Below, in pieces: positions 37,046-48,640 of a stretch of 64,000 nt of DNA; position 1 is the first letter of the stretch, and each line of letters begins with the position of its first letter. The translations under genes and the position numbers were made by a program. The notes beneath the pieces are model-generated. The model made no database searches and was not told where the DNA came from. It was given only the letters and a program-made list of their open reading frames with translations. Source of the stretch: Congeria kusceri (taxonomy: Eukaryota > Mollusca > Bivalvia > Myida > Dreissenidae); the NCBI GenBank assembly GCA_027627225.1, contig CM051026.1, forward strand, positions 2,789,501 through 2,853,500. The letters are read 5' to 3'.

Positions 37046-37796
37046 GCACTCTATCGGACAACAACAACAACAGCAGATCCTACGGTGCAAGTATGGTTGT
37101 GTTCAAACATTGTTCCTCCTTCTAATACGGTAATGAAATTTAAAATTTTGATTTGCGTACGAGTTATTATTTATGTTTTTTTATAGTTTTAGTTTTGTTC
37201 TCTTGATGAGTTTTAGTATTCAATTAAATTTACTTGACACATTACACTATAATAAAAATATTAATGTTATTATTATTATTATATACACGTACGCGAGTCT
37301 GATGCAGACAACATTAAGAGCTCGACGCCGACCAGCTCCATCCACTTCCACTTGGTGCACATGCGCAGTAGACTGTTCAAGGACAGCAGCGATTCAATGG
37401 AAATCAAAAGACCTAACGAGCGTCAGCGGTAAATTTGTGGCTCATATTACTTCACTGTAGTTCGGGGATAAGACTTGTATTCCTTTTGCATGCTTAAAGG
37501 TGAATATCGACGTTATTTCAATAAGTAACAAAATATTGATGGAACCTTTCAGAAAAAATTTAATACAAAGAATAAGAAAAAAATGAGTGTCGTTATTCAG
37601 GGAGGATTCCAACTCGAGCCTAAAGCATGTAATAGTATTCCATGGACAATTCAATCATATTTTACTGAATACTGTATAATACTACATGTTTGTTGTATTT
37701 GCAAAATATTCCTGAAAATACTACTTCTACTTGTAATAATTTCGCTATTTATTTCATATTATATATGATGGCAACTTTTTATATTATAATATGTGT

Positions 37797-37925
37797 GTAT
37801 CGAATGTGTATAGAAACAAGCCTATAGTATTTAACAACGCTTCAGTATTAATTCTATGTAAATGAAATTATTTTTGAAATTGTTACTGTTGATTTACCGT
37901 CGGTACGCCCCTTTAACTTTTAATC
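37797..37925 (+). repeat. Dispersed repeat, partner at 56095
   Basis: Shares gaaacaagcct, tatttaacaacgcttcagta, tattaat, tgtaaatgaa and accgtcggtacgcccctttaa with 56095-56222 in the same orientation, at roughly 75-80 percent by eye. Confidence 0.6.
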
Positions 37926-38218
37926 AAATTTTGCTTACGTTTGCTGGATTTGAAAATGTTTACTTTCGTTAATAAAATATATTGCTTCGTTCAAGACACG
38001 ATAATATCAGTTCTGTAGAAGTTATAAATGCTTATAAATTCTGTTGTTGAAAATTTACAAATGACGGATGAACATTTGCAAATAAAACAAAAATGATTGT
38101 TACGATTTATATAAATAATGGTGATGATGGAGATTATGTAGTGATAGTGTTTTGTTAGGATGTGGTAATGATGATAATAGGTCCGATAATGATGTTAGTG
38201 GTCTCTTTAGAGTCTTAC

Positions 38219-38596
38219 GGTCGGACGACAATCAGCGGAAGTTGCCGGCGACAACCAGCCGACGATGCCCACGACAACCAGCTGACGACACCTACGACAA
38301 TCAGAAGACGATGCCGGCGACAACCAGCGGACGATGCCCACGACAACCAGCGGACAATGCCTATGACAATCAGAAGACGATGCCCACGGCAACCAGCTGA
38401 CGATGCTGACAATAACCAGCGGTCGATGCTCACTACAACCAGCGGCCGATGCTGGCGACAACCAGCCGACGATGCCTACGCCAACCAGCGGAAGATGCCG
38501 GTGATAATCAGCGTAGGATTCCGGCGACAATAAGCGGACTAATCCGGCGACAATCAGTAGGCGATGCCGGCGACAACGAGCGGACAACGCAGACGA
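38219..38596. repeat. 23-bp array D (about 16 units)
   Basis: Units of 23 bp (CGATGCCCACGACAACCAGC plus GGA and similar) immediately follow a ggtctctttag tract. The unit aligns with arrays B, C and E position by position. Confidence 0.9.
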
Positions 38597-38821
38597 CGAG
38601 CATGAATGGTTATTTTGTAAAAAAGTGAACGCACGTCAAATATAGCTTCAATTAGAAAACTTGCAGAGTTATTAACAGTCGCAAGAATGCGATGCCGTGC
38701 AATGGCTTCCACTGTTTAATAAATTATTATGTTTGCACAATATTGTATAATTACATACCCGTTTAACAATAACGCATGGTTTCATCCTGTTGGTGCTAGA
38801 AACGATGATTTAGAAAAAAAA

Positions 38822-38868
38822 GATGATGATGAGGAGGATGATTATTATAATGACGATGATGATGATGA

Positions 38869-38913
<45 letters not shown>

Positions 38914-38915
38914 GT
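38822..38915. repeat. (GAT)n microsatellite
   Basis: Nearly pure GAT/ATG repeats interrupted by a gaggaggat patch. Confidence 0.95.
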
Positions 38916-39747
38916 AATGATGACAGCTTTTATTATCCACACACTATATAAAGAGAGTCGAGATTGATGTGGATCTAATAAACGGTTCTTTTTTGCAGAA
39001 ATGTCCTGAATGGAAAAGCACAGCTGAGTTATCAAAAGATGAACACTCATCAAAAGGAAGGACAACAGACGGTATCGATGCGTCAAAGGAAAACGGACAA
39101 CTACGTAAAACTTCTTGAAAAAAGAATAACACATGATCAATAATAAATGTAAAACAGGCGTAAAAACGTAAAAAATTTGTTGGTCTCCGATTGCCAGACC
39201 TTTGTAAGAAAAATTCCGCCGACCCTAAGTTTTGTTTGTTTATCAATCATTAACTTTTTCTGACTTTCGGTAAAAATAGCAGTTTTTGATTATATGCGGC
39301 GTTCAAACATTTTAGATGCAGTCCAATACATGTATTCCTAAGCTGTGTGATAAATATGCCGCGAGGAAAAAAAGTTAAAGAATTGTTTTTTTACCTCCAC
39401 ACCCCGCAAGATTTTTTGGAGACGTAATCCGAAACCAACAATTATTTTGTTTGGCATTATAAAATTACATGTATATCAAGAATGTTGTAAACATGTTGAG
39501 TGTAACAGAGATATTTTGGATTTCACTAAATACAGAAACCGGGATGGAATTTGTATCTAAAATAACTAATAAGCATTGGTTAAAAGCTTACGACTTTTTT
39601 GTTGTATATAAATTTTAACTATACATGTATGTAATACTGTTATATACAACGAAATATTTATATTCAAATCGGATTCGGTGCCTTAAGATTAAAATACTTG
39701 TAATATGTACATTTTTGTAAAAGTAGTACGATATGATATACAAATTA
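38916..39747. other. Non-coding interval; one degenerate 23-mer-like patch
   Basis: At 39058-39105 the words ggacaacagacgg, tatcgatgcg and acggacaactacg resemble two decayed units of the 23-bp family. The rest is AT-rich with no gene. Confidence 0.35.
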
Positions 39748-40022
39748 TGCACCTATCAAGATTTTCCCCAAGGGGGGGTGGGGGTGGGGGGGAGCGGCGG
39801 TGATATACGGGACTTTAGACTGAAAGTGATTCCCGATAGATGGACATTTGACACGCCAAATGATTCCGGTGTGGCGCCATTTGATACACCTAAAGCATCT
39901 CCCACTGAGGGGATTTAGAAAAAAATGCTTGGCTCTAGGGTGGGGAATGAGACCCCACAAAATGAAATTAGTCCAATTCCCCTGGGACAGCCCGGCTAAC
40001 CTGGAAAATATTGATAGGTGCA
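39748..40022. mobile_element. MITE with TGCACCTATCAA ends and G-rich start
   Basis: Terminal inverted repeats tgcacctatcaagatttt (39748) and aaaatattgataggtgca (to 40022). Just inside the left end lies a G-rich run (gggggggtgggggtgggggg). A second, more diverged copy lies at 52466-52733. Confidence 0.8.
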
Positions 40023-40079
40023 TTCATGAGACACTACAAATACAACGCAGCAAGAAAAATACAACTAAATGAGTGGCAA

Positions 40080-40461
40080 CACCAACATTATCAACCACAG
40101 CAACCAACCTATTGCTACTACTACGACATCAAGAACAGCAGCAACTGCTAACAAACTATTGCTATTACCTCTGCTATTCTAAAACTGATTCTAATGATAC
40201 TATACTAACAATAACATTAACACTATGCTGCTGCGAAAACAACAGCTGCAACTACTGCTGCGGCTACTGCTATTGATTCTGTTGATGCTGCGACAACTGC
40301 GGCTACGACTGCTACTGTTACATCTACTCCTGCTGCGACAACTGCGGCTACGATGGCTACTGTTACATCTACTGCTGCTGCTGCGATTATTACTGATACT
40401 ACAGCTGAAATTGATCCTACTACTGCTACTGCTATTAGTGCTGCAGTTGCAACTACTGTTG

Positions 40462-40492
<31 letters not shown>

Positions 40493-40510
40493 TAATAATG
40501 ATAATAATAA
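40080..40510. repeat. Imperfect CTA/CTG/GCT triplet region ending in (AAT)n
   Basis: Loosely repeated ACT/GCT/GCA triplets (40090-40450) grade into (AAT)n (40461-40510). The region lacks stops in several frames because of its triplet nature and gives Leu-, Ala- or Ser-rich ORFs on both strands. It is cryptically simple sequence, not a gene. Confidence 0.8.
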
Positions 40511-40909
40511 CAACAACTATACAAATAAATAAATAAATCAATTAATTAATGAATTAATAAATTAATAAATAATAAACAAAATAAAATATAAGTAATATTT
40601 ATACTAAATTATAATAGGCTAAACAAGGAGACCAGATGGCCCGAGTAGTTGATATGAGAGTGTGAGGAGACTTGGTCGAGAGGTGTGGTTAGTGTTGTGT
40701 AGGGTAGTGTAGGGTAGACGGTGCCTTTGGTCTGGCTAGCCTTGTATGCCGAGAAATAACAACTTTTCAATCATTATGACCTCAATACACACCAACACAC
40801 GTATGTAACATTGAAGAAAAGTTTAAAACTGTCGAAATAAAAGAATAATACAAAAATGCAATTACTAAAATAATCCGCGTAGTTTTTATCAATATTGATT
40901 TTGTTAATG

Positions 40910-41005
40910 CAGCAGCTACTACTACTACAACGGTTGCTGGTTCTATTACCACTGCAGCTACTGATGCTACGACTGATACCGCCTTTGATTCTACTACTAC
41001 TACTA
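40910..41005. repeat. CTA triplet patch
   Basis: The same kind of sequence as 40080-40510 (agctactactactacaacgg, ttctactactactactac), directly abutting the SINE that follows. Confidence 0.8.
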
Positions 41006-41010
41006 CGCAG

Positions 41011-41200
41011 TGGGAGCAGTGGTCTAGTGGTAGGACGCTGGCTTTGAGATCGTGAGGTCCCTAGTTTGAATCCCGCCCAGGCCACTGGAATTTTTCTGGG
41101 CAAAAAATTATCCCACGTTTGCACCTCTCCACCCAGGTGTATAAATAGGTACCTGTGAAGGAAATAAGCCAATGTGCCGTGGCTGCATTCTGTGCCGAGT
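41011..41200 (+). mobile_element. tRNA-derived SINE
   Basis: The head carries an A box (tggtctagtgg, 41020-41030) and a B box (agtttgaatcc, 41063-41073) at polymerase III promoter spacing, and resembles a tRNA without being an intact one. The body includes ctgggcaaaaaattatccca and acccaggtgtataaataggt, of a kind found in invertebrate SINEs (from memory similar to the MetaSINE core). It sits at the edge of a CTA microsatellite. Confidence 0.75.
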
Positions 41201-41225
41201 GTTAACGGACGGAGTGATCGGGGGT

Positions 41226-42520
41226 GGGGGGGTGGGTAAATGTGTGAAAGTCGGCTTAAGATGTATATTAATATCAGACTATAAACCTATCCTTTATCTT
41301 CCTTTACCTTTACTGTTATTGCAACCACTTTTACAGCTACTGCCGCTGAATGTTAATGCCAATGTTCATATTCTGCCACTGGCAATACTTCTATGTCTAC
41401 TTCCACTACTAACTTGTAACTAACCTTTGTCATCAACTCCAGTATCTAGGGCAACGTTCCCCATAACTCTGTTTTGTATTTTGAAAGATTTATGCCCCTT
41501 TTTCACTTTAGATTTTCTGGTTAATGTTTATATTCAAAAGTTTTGTAACTTCAAAACTAGGTAAGTAATTCACTTGAAACTTGGAACTAACGTTTGTCAT
41601 ACATTACCCATAAGTCTGCTTTGTATTTTGTATTTTGAGTTAGTCCACTGTTTACATAGACTTTGTGGCTCAATTTGTTGTTAAAAAAAAAATAAATATA
41701 CAAGGCTTCACTTAAAAGTTTGTATTTTAACACATTTATGCCCCTTCCACTATCCAAAATACGTAACAACTGAAATACTTTGAGTAGTCGAGCGCGCTGT
41801 CCTCTGACAGCTCTTATGTATGTTTATTAGCACAATTTCTGTTTCAATTGCTTTAATTTTTAGTTGTGGTTGTTTTACTTGATTATATAAAACATATATA
41901 ATATGTTCATACGTTTGCATGTTCAGTTTATACAATTTTGTTTCAGTTAATATTGCATATTAAAGGGGGGTAACGACGCTAGATTGACAATTACATTTGC
42001 TAAAGTGAAGTTCATTTACAGATAATTAACATTGAAGAATTTTTAAATACGATGCATCTGTTTATATAAACAATTGACAAATATATATAATTTTTATACA
42101 CAATGTATATATTATTATTTATGGGAAATACCTTTGATACGCCCCTGTTAATATTATGCTGACTTTTCATATGTGGCTAATGCGTTTAACTTGTGTTAGT
42201 ACAATTTATTTTGTATTTCTTTCGTTATTAGTGTTTTCCCAGTGGTATGTTTCTACGAAATATGTTTTGATTTGAAACATTATTTTAGTGTGGTAAGCTT
42301 ATAAATACAATAACATTAGTATATTATATGATAATTAAAAATAAAAACTAAGAAACGTTGAGTTTTATTATTATCTTTCTAACATCAACTATTATATAAT
42401 TAGAACAAATCACAAAACATCCGTTTAGGCGATGACGACGACTTATGTTACAAGTCGTTTGAATCTGTCAACCAAATGGTCTGGAGGCCAAATTGTCTTG
42501 GGGCCGATTTGCCTGAGGAT
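41226..42520. other. Non-coding interval, no gene seen
   Basis: AT-rich. The patch at 41520-41760 carries two loosely similar stretches (catttatgccccttt-type words) that may be an old tandem-monomer repeat. No open frame above noise. Confidence 0.4.
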
Positions 42521-42525
42521 CACCA

Positions 42526-42560
42526 CTTCCGGTGCAATGGCGGAAATGTCAATACACATT
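42526..42560 (+). promoter_or_regulatory. Possible ETS/YY1-type start patch
   Basis: Within 20 bp there is CTTCCGG (ETS-like) and AATGGCGGAAATG (YY1-like and an ATG). Animal promoters with initiator codons in this context are common, and this is 1.8 kb upstream of the best exon candidates. The ATG opens only 17 codons before a stop and no clean donor is seen, so this is speculative. Confidence 0.2.
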
Positions 42561-44029
42561 TATACGATTTTAGTTTATGAAAGAATTTAACAATTAATTA
42601 GGTAGTGACAAAGGTACCGATTGATTGTTTTCATGTCCATATACAATAATAAAACAAATAACACTAATAAACAGAATTGACATTCATATTTAACAATGGA
42701 AAAATCGAAACTCTGTAATTGCCAAATCATGCAAATGTTCAATACAGTTCATGAAGTGACCAGAACGACTTACAAGTGCAACAACAGGCAGAGCAACTTA
42801 CTTGAACCTGGCACTGAATAGCTCGCGGTTGCTTGTTAGGCCCTTGGTAAATATTGATTTGAGTAACTTTATATGCCAGGGCCAAAATTGCAAATAAATG
42901 AATAGATGCCCTTAACCTTGATAGTCCAAATTCTAATTGATAGCACATGCAACAAATATAGTGATCCTTTTTATAAAGGGCTAAATTCGCTGTAACTAGA
43001 CGATGTTGTCCATATAAAAAGTAGCTCTATAATAGAAACCAGAGCCTTACAAATAATGCTTTACCGTTGGCAATATATGAGACACAGACCTTACCTTTGG
43101 AAAACAATCTGTGATAATAACTTTTGCTTAAATAATATACTCCATATACCTATTATGGGGATATCCTTTTTGCCAGGAATTTCCAAAAGACATCAATATT
43201 GCTCACATGCGCAAACATTTTTTGGCAAATTCCATCCCTTCGTTAAAATTTTACTGCGAGCTGCAGTCAACTCTGGTTTCCATTCAATTATGTCGTTTTT
43301 AAAGGTAATAGTCATTTGAACGTCTAAGTCTTGTAAAAGTTTGTTTTAAACAGCATTGTTAACATAAATTATCAGTTACCCTAAATATGTAAAGAACATA
43401 ATTAAAAAAATTTAGCAAATATAAAGAAATATAACTTACGTTTTGTTTAGTATCATTTGTTAAACCCTGAATTCTGATTGGCTGATACTCATATTCACAG
43501 TAACATGTGTATTGCCAGAACATAGATGGCTAATGACATGCACAATTTGTTGACATAACAGTTGTTAAAACTTGTGATTTCTTTTTATAAATTTGAATTA
43601 TTTTGATAAAAGAACGTTGTATTTTTATAATAAGCCAGCATTCGTTATTTATTTCATTTTTGTAAAATGATGCAAGCCAGGAAGAAAATTAAATTCCGTG
43701 TAATTGGTATACCCAGTCTACATATTGCAGCTGTAAATATCAACTAGAAAAACGTGACAGCGCTGACCTCCACCAATTAGTTACAGCATAATGTGGCAAT
43801 TTGCCAAACAATAATGAATTCTTAACAAAATCTTGGATCCATATGGTGATCTGGATCACCACTACAATCGAATCATTGTTCATTTACACATTTCCAATAT
43901 TCCCAGAAAAGTTATTGCAAATCTGTAAATAACTGTTTATGCCACCCAAATGGTGCTGCATATAGATGTCACTTTTAAGAGGACTGCACATATTGTCAAT
44001 TAGTTCCAGTCTGACGATTTTTGAGGAGT
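42561..44029. other. Interval with no supported gene
   Basis: A frame at 43056-43319 ends just past a donor-like aaaggtaata, but its phase does not join to the exon at 44356. I see no defined repeat here. Confidence 0.35.
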
Positions 44030-44155
44030 TATTAATCCCCCGCCACGAAGCTTGAGGGGGGGTATAGTAATGCCCTTTGTCTGTCCGTCCGTAACATTTT
44101 CGTGTTCGCTCCATATCTCCAACACCCTTTGAAGGATTTTCATGAAACTTGGCTC
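44030..44155 (+). repeat. Widespread invertebrate repeat, CCCCGCCACGAAG end
   Basis: Starts with atcccccgccacgaagcttg followed by aggggggtata and a gtctgtccgtccg patch, then ttttcatgaaacttggctca. From memory this is a common molluscan repeat terminus; only about 125 bp are recognisable. Confidence 0.5.
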
Positions 44156-44355
44156 AAATGTTTAGGTCTGTTCTGTTCACTTTTTAAGAGTGAAACAAAC
44201 TAATTTAATTTTATTATCAGATGAATTGAATCCAAACAAATCTGGGCTGATCTATGTTTCTTGAATTCCATGATGAACAAAGGTCAATTTGAGATCATCA
44301 TTAAGTGTCTCAATTAGTTTTGATATGTGATGATGCGTTTCTTTTAACAGTGAAG

Positions 44356-44480
44356 CTCATGGCTGGGCAGATTCACAGCCATAGTTTTGGACAACTTTCA
44401 ACCTGCTGCCAGATATACTTCCACTGGGACAACCCCTGATGTCCTGAACGTTTCACAGGGAGCGACAGTGGTTTTCACAG
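44356..44480 (+). CDS. Candidate internal coding exon A, unidentified protein
   Basis: An open frame reads through the interval with residues including LGRFTAIVLDNFQPAARY and TPDVLNVSQGATVVF, and ends at cacag followed by a GT donor (44481). An acceptor lies at tttcttttaacag (44350) or six bases later; the frame has a TGA at 44351-44353, so the exon must start at or after 44356. It ends in phase 1 and joins exactly to exon B (phase 1), creating the Gly codon between TVVFT and TEHAG. The composition looks like a folded protein rather than repeat translation. I do not recognise the family. Confidence 0.45.
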
Positions 44481-44524
44481 GTTTGTTCCGTATTCATTTA
44501 AAAACAAGGCTGCTATTCTGTAAT

Positions 44525-44690
44525 GGATTTGGTGTCTGCCTTGCAAATAGGAGGAGCTGAGTTTGATACCAACCCAGAATGTGTTCGAAAGATCTTGCTC
44601 ATACGACACCGAGTACTGGTTCTACCCAGTAAACAGACTCGAAAGTGTCTCAGTAAGCCTCAGACTTTCTACACAATTTAGTTAAAATAA
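44525..44690 (+). mobile_element. tRNA-derived SINE in the intron between exons A and B
   Basis: The head resembles a tRNA with an A box-like tggtgtctgcc and a B box-like gagtttgatacc. It is followed by the body word gacaccgagtactggttcta cccag and gaaagtgtctcag, also found inverted at 34121-34180. Confidence 0.65.
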
Positions 44691-44937
44691 AAAGGTTTAA
44701 ACTAACTCACAGGAAAGAGCCATGTTTTGAATCCTTTGGTGCTACACTGTTTATGCAACACAGAATATTTTTATTTTATAATTTCTGGGAAAGTCTTAGT
44801 AAAAATATAAAAATGAAGTGGAAATTAAAACCCCGTTATCAAAACCCTCTGGAGTGAACTGTTAAACAAGAACTAAATAAGAACGCATTCAGATTCCAAT
44901 GGATATTTTTATATATACATGTATTTAATATTTTCAG

Positions 44938-45018
44938 GAACGGAACATGCTGGTGCACCTGAAACCTTTGAAATAATCCATATCAGACAGTTCCAACAGC
45001 GTGTCCTTGACCTACCAG
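44938..45018 (+). CDS. Candidate internal coding exon B, unidentified protein
   Basis: An 81-bp exon between atttaatattttcag (acceptor, ending 44937) and ccag-gtcgg (donor at 45019). It is open in the frame continuing exon A and encodes TEHAG followed by GAPETFEIIHIRQFQQRVLD and LP. Both borders are phase 1, so the exon is symmetric. The intron from exon A is 457 bp. The phase match, good acceptor tract and protein-like composition are the evidence; no domain was recognised. Confidence 0.5.
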
Positions 45019-45040
45019 GTCGGTGTTGTTGCTGTTATTA

Positions 45041-46230
45041 GTCCCTAAACTAAATACAGTTATAATTCAAAAAGAACATAAGATATGACCATGAAACTTG
45101 GTACAAAGAGTAAACTATAGGTTTGCCATCTGTCTGTGTGTCCCTCTGTCTGTTCGTCCGTATGTTTGTCTGTCCGTTCCCAAAACCTGGTTCATGCAAT
45201 AACTAAAAAAGTACCGAACTTATTTCGATAAAACTGGGTATACATATAAATAGCAATGTGGCAATGTGAGGATTATGCACTGCCTTTTTTTTCACCAGAG
45301 GTCAAAGGTCACATGACTATTACTAAAAATAGAAATAAACTAATTACTGTTATAAATCGAAAAGTACATAAGATATGACCATGAAACTTGGTACAAAGAT
45401 TGAACTCTAGGTTTGCCATCTGTCTGTTCGTCCGTATGTTTGTCCGTCTGTCTGTCTGTCCCTACGTCCCCAAAACCTGGTTCCTGCAATAACTCAAAAA
45501 GTACTGAACTTATTTCGATAAAACTGGGTATACACATATATGGCAATGTAGCAATGTGAGGATTTTGCACGACCTTTTTTCACCAGAGGTCAAAGGTCAC
45601 GTCACTGTTACTAAAAATATAAAACTAAATACTGTAATAATTTGAAATGGACATAAGATGTGACCATGAAACTTGGTACAGAGATTGAACTATAGGTTTG
45701 CCATCTGTCTGTGTGTCGTTATGTCTGTTTGTCAGTATGTCTGTCTGTCAGTCCGTCCCCAAAACCTGGATCCTATGATAACTCGGAAAGTACTGAAGAC
45801 ATTTTGATGAAACTTTGTATACATAGCAACAGCAATGTGAGAATTACACAGGACCTTTTATTTTTCTCCAGAGGTCAAAGGTCACGTGACTGTTACTAAA
45901 AATAGAAATAAACTTAATACTGTTATATTTCGAAAAGTGCATAAGATACGATCATGAAGCTTCATGAAACTTGGTACACAGATTGGACTACGGGTTTGCC
46001 CACCGTCTGTGTGCGTGTGTCTGTCTGTTCGTCGGTCTCACTCCGTCTGTCTGTCCTGTCCCCCAAAACCTGGATCCTGCGATAACTCAACTATATGATT
46101 GCCCTCTGTCAGTTTAGTACTGCAATAACTCAAAAAGTAACTTGAATGTCTGGTCATTGTTACTAAAATAGAAAAGACAACAACTTAATACTGCAGTGAC
46201 AAATGGGAGTTGAATATGAAACTTTGTACA
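45041..46230 (+). repeat. ~290-bp tandem repeat, four units and a partial fifth
   Basis: The word atgaaacttggta recurs at 45091, 45381, 45666 and 45964 (spacings 290, 285, 298), with a decayed fifth at 46217. Each unit carries a (TCTG)n/GTCCGT patch, cccaaaacctgg, aataactcaaaaagta and agaggtcaaaggtcac. ORFs through it are not genes. Confidence 0.9.
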
Positions 46231-46394
46231 TCTACAGAGAAAGGGCAATCTGACGGTATTGCACAATGTTTAATTAGTAGGGGTTTTCACTGGTAGAAGA
46301 CTCCTGTATTGCTTGCAATACTATCAAAGCCTTTTTTGTTAGTTATTCCCCTTTGTCTATTTTCCTTTTATGGCTTTTTATTGATTTGTCGGGA

Positions 46395-46690
46395 ACATAA
46401 CTTTCAAACCCTTATACATGGATAGAGAGTTGTTAGGCGGAGTGCAGTTCTCAAGATTTATAACTCTAGCTGCATTATTTGTGGAGTTAATCCTCTTTGT
46501 CAGTTTCTCTTGTCCGGCCATTTTCTCAAAAACTACTGAATGGATTAAACTCAAACTTTATACAAAGATAGATTTTTTTATATGGAGTGCAGTGTTCAAC
46601 ATTTATGACTATAGCTGCATTATTTATGAAGTTATTCCCCTTTGTCAGTTTTTCTTGTCCGGCCATTTGCTCAAAATCTACTGAAGGGAT
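46395..46690 (+). repeat. ~144-bp two-unit repeat
   Basis: ctttgtcagtttctcttgtc and cggccattttctcaaaaact (about 46496) recur 144 bp later as ctttgtcagtttttcttgtc and cggccatttgctcaaaatct. The 88-codon ORF across it is a by-product. Confidence 0.7.
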
Positions 46691-47399
46691 TTACCTCACA
46701 TTAACTGGAAGACAGAAGAAGATGTGAGGTTTGACAGGCCTATCTACTTGAAAGTGCACATGGTTCAGTAGTAAGGCTAGCAATCCAAGTCTTAAATTGT
46801 TCAGTAGCCTTAATTGTAACATTATTGTATTCAAATGGTGTTGCTATACATTATTTGGATTGTTAATATAATACTCTTTTTTTCCACATAATGTTAAGTT
46901 GGTTGGATGTAAACTAACCTTCAGTTATCAGACTGTACATTTACCCCCGAAAATTCTGGAAATAGTGTACATTTACTGCCAAAGTACGAGTAAATTTACC
47001 CCCAGCGTAAAAGTTTATCTGGAGCATTGTCAGCTAGACGCCGTAGAAAATTCAATATTGACTCTGCAACGAGTGAAATTAACAAGGATAAGCAAACATT
47101 AATTGCATAATATTTTGTATTAATATGCATCAAGTGTTGGTGAAAGCAGAAATACTTTATTTCTTAGAGCGTTATAAAATACTTAGTTCGACTCAGCAAT
47201 GTCAAGTTGGTGTTTCTAAACATAGCATATATTAATTCTCCTTCAATATGCGTCCAGTAAGACTCATCACGCGTGCGCAGCGCTCAAAGTAGTGGTTGTT
47301 TTACTTAAATTTGGGTGTTTCAACAATCAGCTAATGTAAATATATTGGGTTAAGCAAATTGAAATGCCTAATTATATCAATCATTCTTCAATTATTTGA
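46691..47399. other. Non-coding interval, no feature seen
   Basis: A 67-codon frame at 46899-47102 has no recognisable domain. No repeats noted. Confidence 0.4.
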
Positions 47400-48640
47400 A
47401 AAATGTTTGGGAAATACTTAAGTCTGACTGCAAGGCCCAGAGTATTCATATTTGGTATGCAGCATCCTTTAGTTGTCCTTTACAAAGATTGTTCAAATTA
47501 TGCCTCTCCAGGGGTCAAAACGGGCCACGCCCTGGGAATCACATGGTTATATAGAATATATAGAAAAATGACTAAAAATCTTATCCTCTGAAACCACAAG
47601 GCCAGAGGTTTCTTGTTTGGTACGTAACATCCTATAATATAAAAACTTAAATAGCAAAATGTTTTTTAAAATCTTTTTCTCTGAAACCGCAAGGCCCAGA
47701 GGTCTAATATTTGTTATGTATCCTATAGTGGTCCACTACAAATATTGTTAAATTTATGCCCCTGGGGTCAAAACTGGCCACGCCCAGGGGGTCACTTGGT
47801 TAATATAAAGTAAGATAGCAAAATGTCTTTCAAAATCTTCTCTGAAACCGCAACGCTCAGAGGTTTCATGTTTGGTATGTAACATCCTATAGTGTTCCTC
47901 TACAAAGATTGTTCAAATTATACCCTGGGGTCAAAACTGGCCACACCCCATAGGTCACATGGTTTATATAAAGTTAAATAGCAAAATGTCTTTCAAAATC
48001 TTCTCTGAAACCGGAAGGCTCAGGTTTCGTATTTGGTATGTAACATCCTATAGTGACCCTCTACAAAGATTGTTCAAATTATGCCCCATGGTTCAAAACT
48101 GACCACACCCCAGGGATCATATGGTTTATATAGACTTAAATATCAAAATGACTTTAAAATTCTTATCTGAACCTGCACGGCCTAGAGGTTTCATATTTGG
48201 TATGCAAGAAAGAATAGTGGTCGACTACAAATATTGTTCAAATTATACCCCCGAGGTCAAAACTGGTCACGCCCTGGGGGTCACATGGTTTATATAAACT
48301 TAAATAGCAAAATGACTCGAAAAGTCTTCTCCTCTGAAGCGACATGGCCCACAGCTTTCCAATATTTGGTATGTAACATTGCATAGTGGTCCTCTCTAAA
48401 GATTGTTCAAATTATGCCCCAGGGGTCAAATCTGGCCACACCCTGAGGGGTTACATGGTTTGTATAGACTTAAATAGCAAAATAACATTTAAAATCTTTA
48501 CCTGAAACCACAAGGCTCAGAGGTTTGGTTGAGATTGTTCAAATTATGCCCCTGGGATGAAAATAAGCCACGCCTCGGGGTGCAAATTCCAATTTGGTTA
48601 CAAGGTCTCAGGTGAGCGTCTTAGGGCCGTCAGGACCCTC
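47400..48640 (+). repeat. ~163-bp tandem repeat, about eight units
   Basis: The word gattgttcaaattatgcc marks units at about 47491, 47747, 47911, 48072, 48236, 48405 and 48537, with most spacings 161-169 bp. Each unit also has ggtcaaaactggccac, tcacatggtttatata and ctgaaaccgcaaggc. The array ends in aggtgagcgtcttagggccg and tcaggaccctcttgttt, a terminus also seen in other molluscan repeats. Confidence 0.9.

Larger units (their letters stand above)
33770..37120. repeat. Duplicated module, copy 2 (contains three 23-bp arrays)
   Basis: Second copy of the module, with the landmark pairs given for copy 1. The aligned segments around 34440-34549 are roughly 85-90 percent identical to 31224-31331 by eye. 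It differs by a SINE-fragment insertion at about 34121-34250 and by expansion of 23-bp units at three places (34838-35025, 35100-35275, 36181-37045). Confidence 0.7.
37170..38600. repeat. Possible third, diverged copy of the module
   Basis: The order of parts matches the second half of modules 1 and 2: a tctgatgcagacaacatta segment (37299) and a gagcgtcagcggtaaatt end (37417), comparable with gggcgtgagcggtaaaaa (32164) and gcatgggcgctaaaaag (35843), followed after an AT-rich spacer by a tctctttag tract and a 23-bp array. Sequence similarity in the non-array parts is low, so this is tentative. A dispersed repeat (37797-37925) sits in the spacer. Confidence 0.4.

Noticed and set aside
40073..40541. 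Leu-, Ala- and Ser-rich ORFs
   Set aside because: Translation of a CTA/CTG/GCT triplet region in several frames of both strands.
41011..41085. tRNA gene
   Set aside because: A and B boxes are present, but the acceptor stem does not pair properly and the sequence continues into a SINE body.
43056..43319. 87-codon ORF ending just past aaaggtaata, possible exon upstream of exon A
   Set aside because: It ends in phase 0, whereas exon A needs a phase 2 entry; no acceptor or domain supports it.
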